Source: Streptomyces physcomitrii (GTDB lineage Bacteria > Actinomycetota > Actinomycetes > Streptomycetales > Streptomycetaceae). From it: a stretch of DNA of 64,000 nt. The stretch is from contig NZ_JAAWWP010000002.1 in the NCBI RefSeq assembly GCF_012273655.1, positions 318,017-382,016 of the forward strand, written 5' to 3'. The notes under the pieces were generated by a model, which made no database searches, had not been told where the DNA came from, and worked only from the letters and a program-made list of their open reading frames with translations. Positions 61,558-64,000 of the stretch are shown in pieces (position 1 is the stretch's first letter; the number at the start of each line of letters is the position of its first letter). The translations under genes and the position numbers were made by a program.

Positions 61558-62067
61558 ATGACTTCCACGAGTGCCGGCAGGAGCGCGGGGCAGAGTGCCG
61601 GCTGGGGTGCCTTCGCCGCCGCGGAACCGGAGTTCGCCGCGCGGGCCGAGGCGCGCTTCGCGGCCTTCGCGCACCATGTGCTCGCGACCCTGCGGGCGGA
61701 CGGCTCCCCGCGGACGCACGGCCTCGAAGTCCGCTTCCTGGACGGCGAGTTGTGGCTCGGCATGATGCCGGACTCCGCCAAGGCGCTGGACCTGCGGCGC
61801 GATCCGCGCTTCGCGCTCCAGGCCAATCCGGGCGCGGGGCAGGGGATGGACGGCGGGGACATCCGTCTGAGCGGCCGCGCCGTCGAGGTCACCGACCCCG
61901 CCGTCCGGGCCCGCTACACGGCCGAGGTGGACCCGCCCGACCCGGACGCCTTCCACCTCTTCCGCGCCGAACTCACCGAGGTGGTGCGGACCTCGGTGGA
62001 GGGGGCGCAGCTGGTCCTGCGGATCTGGCGCCCCGGCGAGGGGGTGCGCACCGTGCGGCGGAGCTGA
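61558..62067 (+). CDS. Pyridoxamine 5'-phosphate oxidase family (flavin-binding) protein
   Basis: 169 residues from the ATG at 61558, supported by the promoter six bases upstream; a GTG at 61543 is unlikely. Split-barrel flavin-binding fold: HHVLATLRADGSPRTHGLEVRFLDGELWLGMM, SAKALDLRRDPRFALQANPG, and the C-terminal RIWRPGEGVRTVRRS. It may bind FMN or F420 and reduce an unknown substrate; many Streptomyces paralogues are F420-dependent. Convergent with guaA and separated from it by a long hairpin. Confidence 0.88.
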   Translation: MTSTSAGRSAGQSAGWGAFAAAEPEFAARAEARFAAFAHHVLATLRADGSPRTHGLEVRFLDGELWLGMMPDSAKALDLRRDPRFALQANPGAGQGMDGGDIRLSGRAVEVTDPAVRARYTAEVDPPDPDAFHLFRAELTEVVRTSVEGAQLVLRIWRPGEGVRTVRRS

Positions 62068-62071
62068 GACC

Positions 62072-62119
62072 ACCCCGCGGCGGGACGGGCCACGGGGGTG
62101 TCCGTCCCGCTCGCGGGGT
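62072..62119. terminator. Bidirectional terminator between oxidase-like gene and guaA
   Basis: Arms ACCCCGCG + GCGGGACGG (62072-62088) pair with CCGTCCCGC + CGCGGGGT (62102-62119) with a single bulge, 13-base loop. It lies between convergent stops. Confidence 0.75.
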
Positions 62120-62152
62120 CGGGGCCGGTCGGCGGGATCACTCCCGCGACGG

Positions 62153-63735
<1,583 letters not shown>

Positions 63736-64000
63736 GGCGGCGGCCTTCCGGCGTTGAGCAGGCTGGCCTGCGAGGTACAGGCTCTGCGGGGAAACAGGGG
63801 TTTGGTGTCGATTCTAACGGCGCCGGTGACCGCGCCCTCCGGCCCTCCCGGGGGCACTCTCCACCCCGGTCCTCCGCCCTCGGGTGCACTGTCCGCCGTC
63901 TCGGCGTCCACCCTGCGGGTGCACCCCGCGGTGCACCCGCTCGTCCCGGCCTCCACCTGGCGGTCCAGTGCCTGCCTCTCGCCGTCCACCCTTCAGTCCA
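63736..64000. promoter_or_regulatory. Upstream region of guaA with perfect dyad
   Basis: 265 bases, cut by the window edge. Near guaA there is an A/T-rich patch (about 63795-63820) that could hold its promoter. Further upstream lies GGGTGCACC-CCGC-GGTGCACCC (63917-63938), a perfect 9-bp inverted repeat, and a third GGGTGCAC at 63882. It is a candidate operator for guaA or for a divergent gene beyond the window. Confidence 0.45.

Overview
The window is high-GC actinobacterial DNA, almost certainly from a Streptomyces chromosome. The third codon position is nearly always G or C. GTG and TTG starts are common, ATGA stop/start overlaps are frequent, and the gene order (purN-purH, PerM-like protein, sucCD, MoxR/VWA cluster, icmB, pcrA, NlpC/P60 hydrolases, guaA) is familiar Streptomyces core. 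I saw no rRNA, tRNA, CRISPR array, transposase or prophage gene.

Layout. 0.1-10.2 kb: purine genes purH and purN, two membrane proteins, an unusual XRE-HTH/sigma-like/membrane hybrid, and sucD-sucC, where SucD carries a short palindromic repeat read in frame. 10.7-19.4 kb: a five-gene divergent cluster. MoxR AAA ATPase, DUF5682 and VWA proteins run leftward; SWIM zinc-finger and DUF5691 proteins run rightward. The shared 143-bp spacer holds two divergent promoters that fit the mycobacterial RecA-independent DNA-damage motif (TTGTCRGTG-N8-TAnnnT). The same motif lies in front of pcrA and of a pyridoxamine-oxidase-like gene, so this window samples a likely DNA-damage regulon. 19.6-30.4 kb: icmB, a lipase-like hydrolase, an M23 peptidase with a long Phe/Gly repeat tail, a DUF1203 protein, pcrA, and two related NlpC/P60 cell-wall hydrolases.

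30.7-51.3 kb: an accessory block that looks like an undescribed biosynthetic gene cluster, bounded on both sides by strong hairpin terminators. It holds regulators (LuxR-type with a receiver-like domain, LysR), two quinone-oxidoreductase-type reductases, a 60-residue tautomerase and a DHA2 exporter. It also holds an SDR / phosphotransferase / acyl-CoA dehydrogenase trio resembling the ACAD10/11 and Lva 4-hydroxyacyl-CoA system, and an NTF2-like protein. The core is an overlapping run: FabF-type ketosynthase, fused CoA-transferase, two KAS III homologues, flavin monooxygenase, catalytically degenerate HAD protein, AfsA-type butyrolactone synthase, SDR and HAD phosphatase. I infer a butenolide- or butyrolactone-type product made by an AfsA condensation. 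The product is not identifiable from sequence, and no acyl carrier protein gene is present.

51.8-64.0 kb: a PspC-domain histidine kinase/response regulator pair divergent from a PspC membrane protein, then a methyltransferase, a DoxX protein, a membrane protein with an IPT/TIG-like tail, a class II aldolase-like protein, a secreted FG-GAP repeat protein, a pyridoxamine-oxidase-like protein and guaA. Several intergenic stretches hold short tandem repeats (8-bp, 6-bp, 21-bp, 25-bp and 29-bp units).
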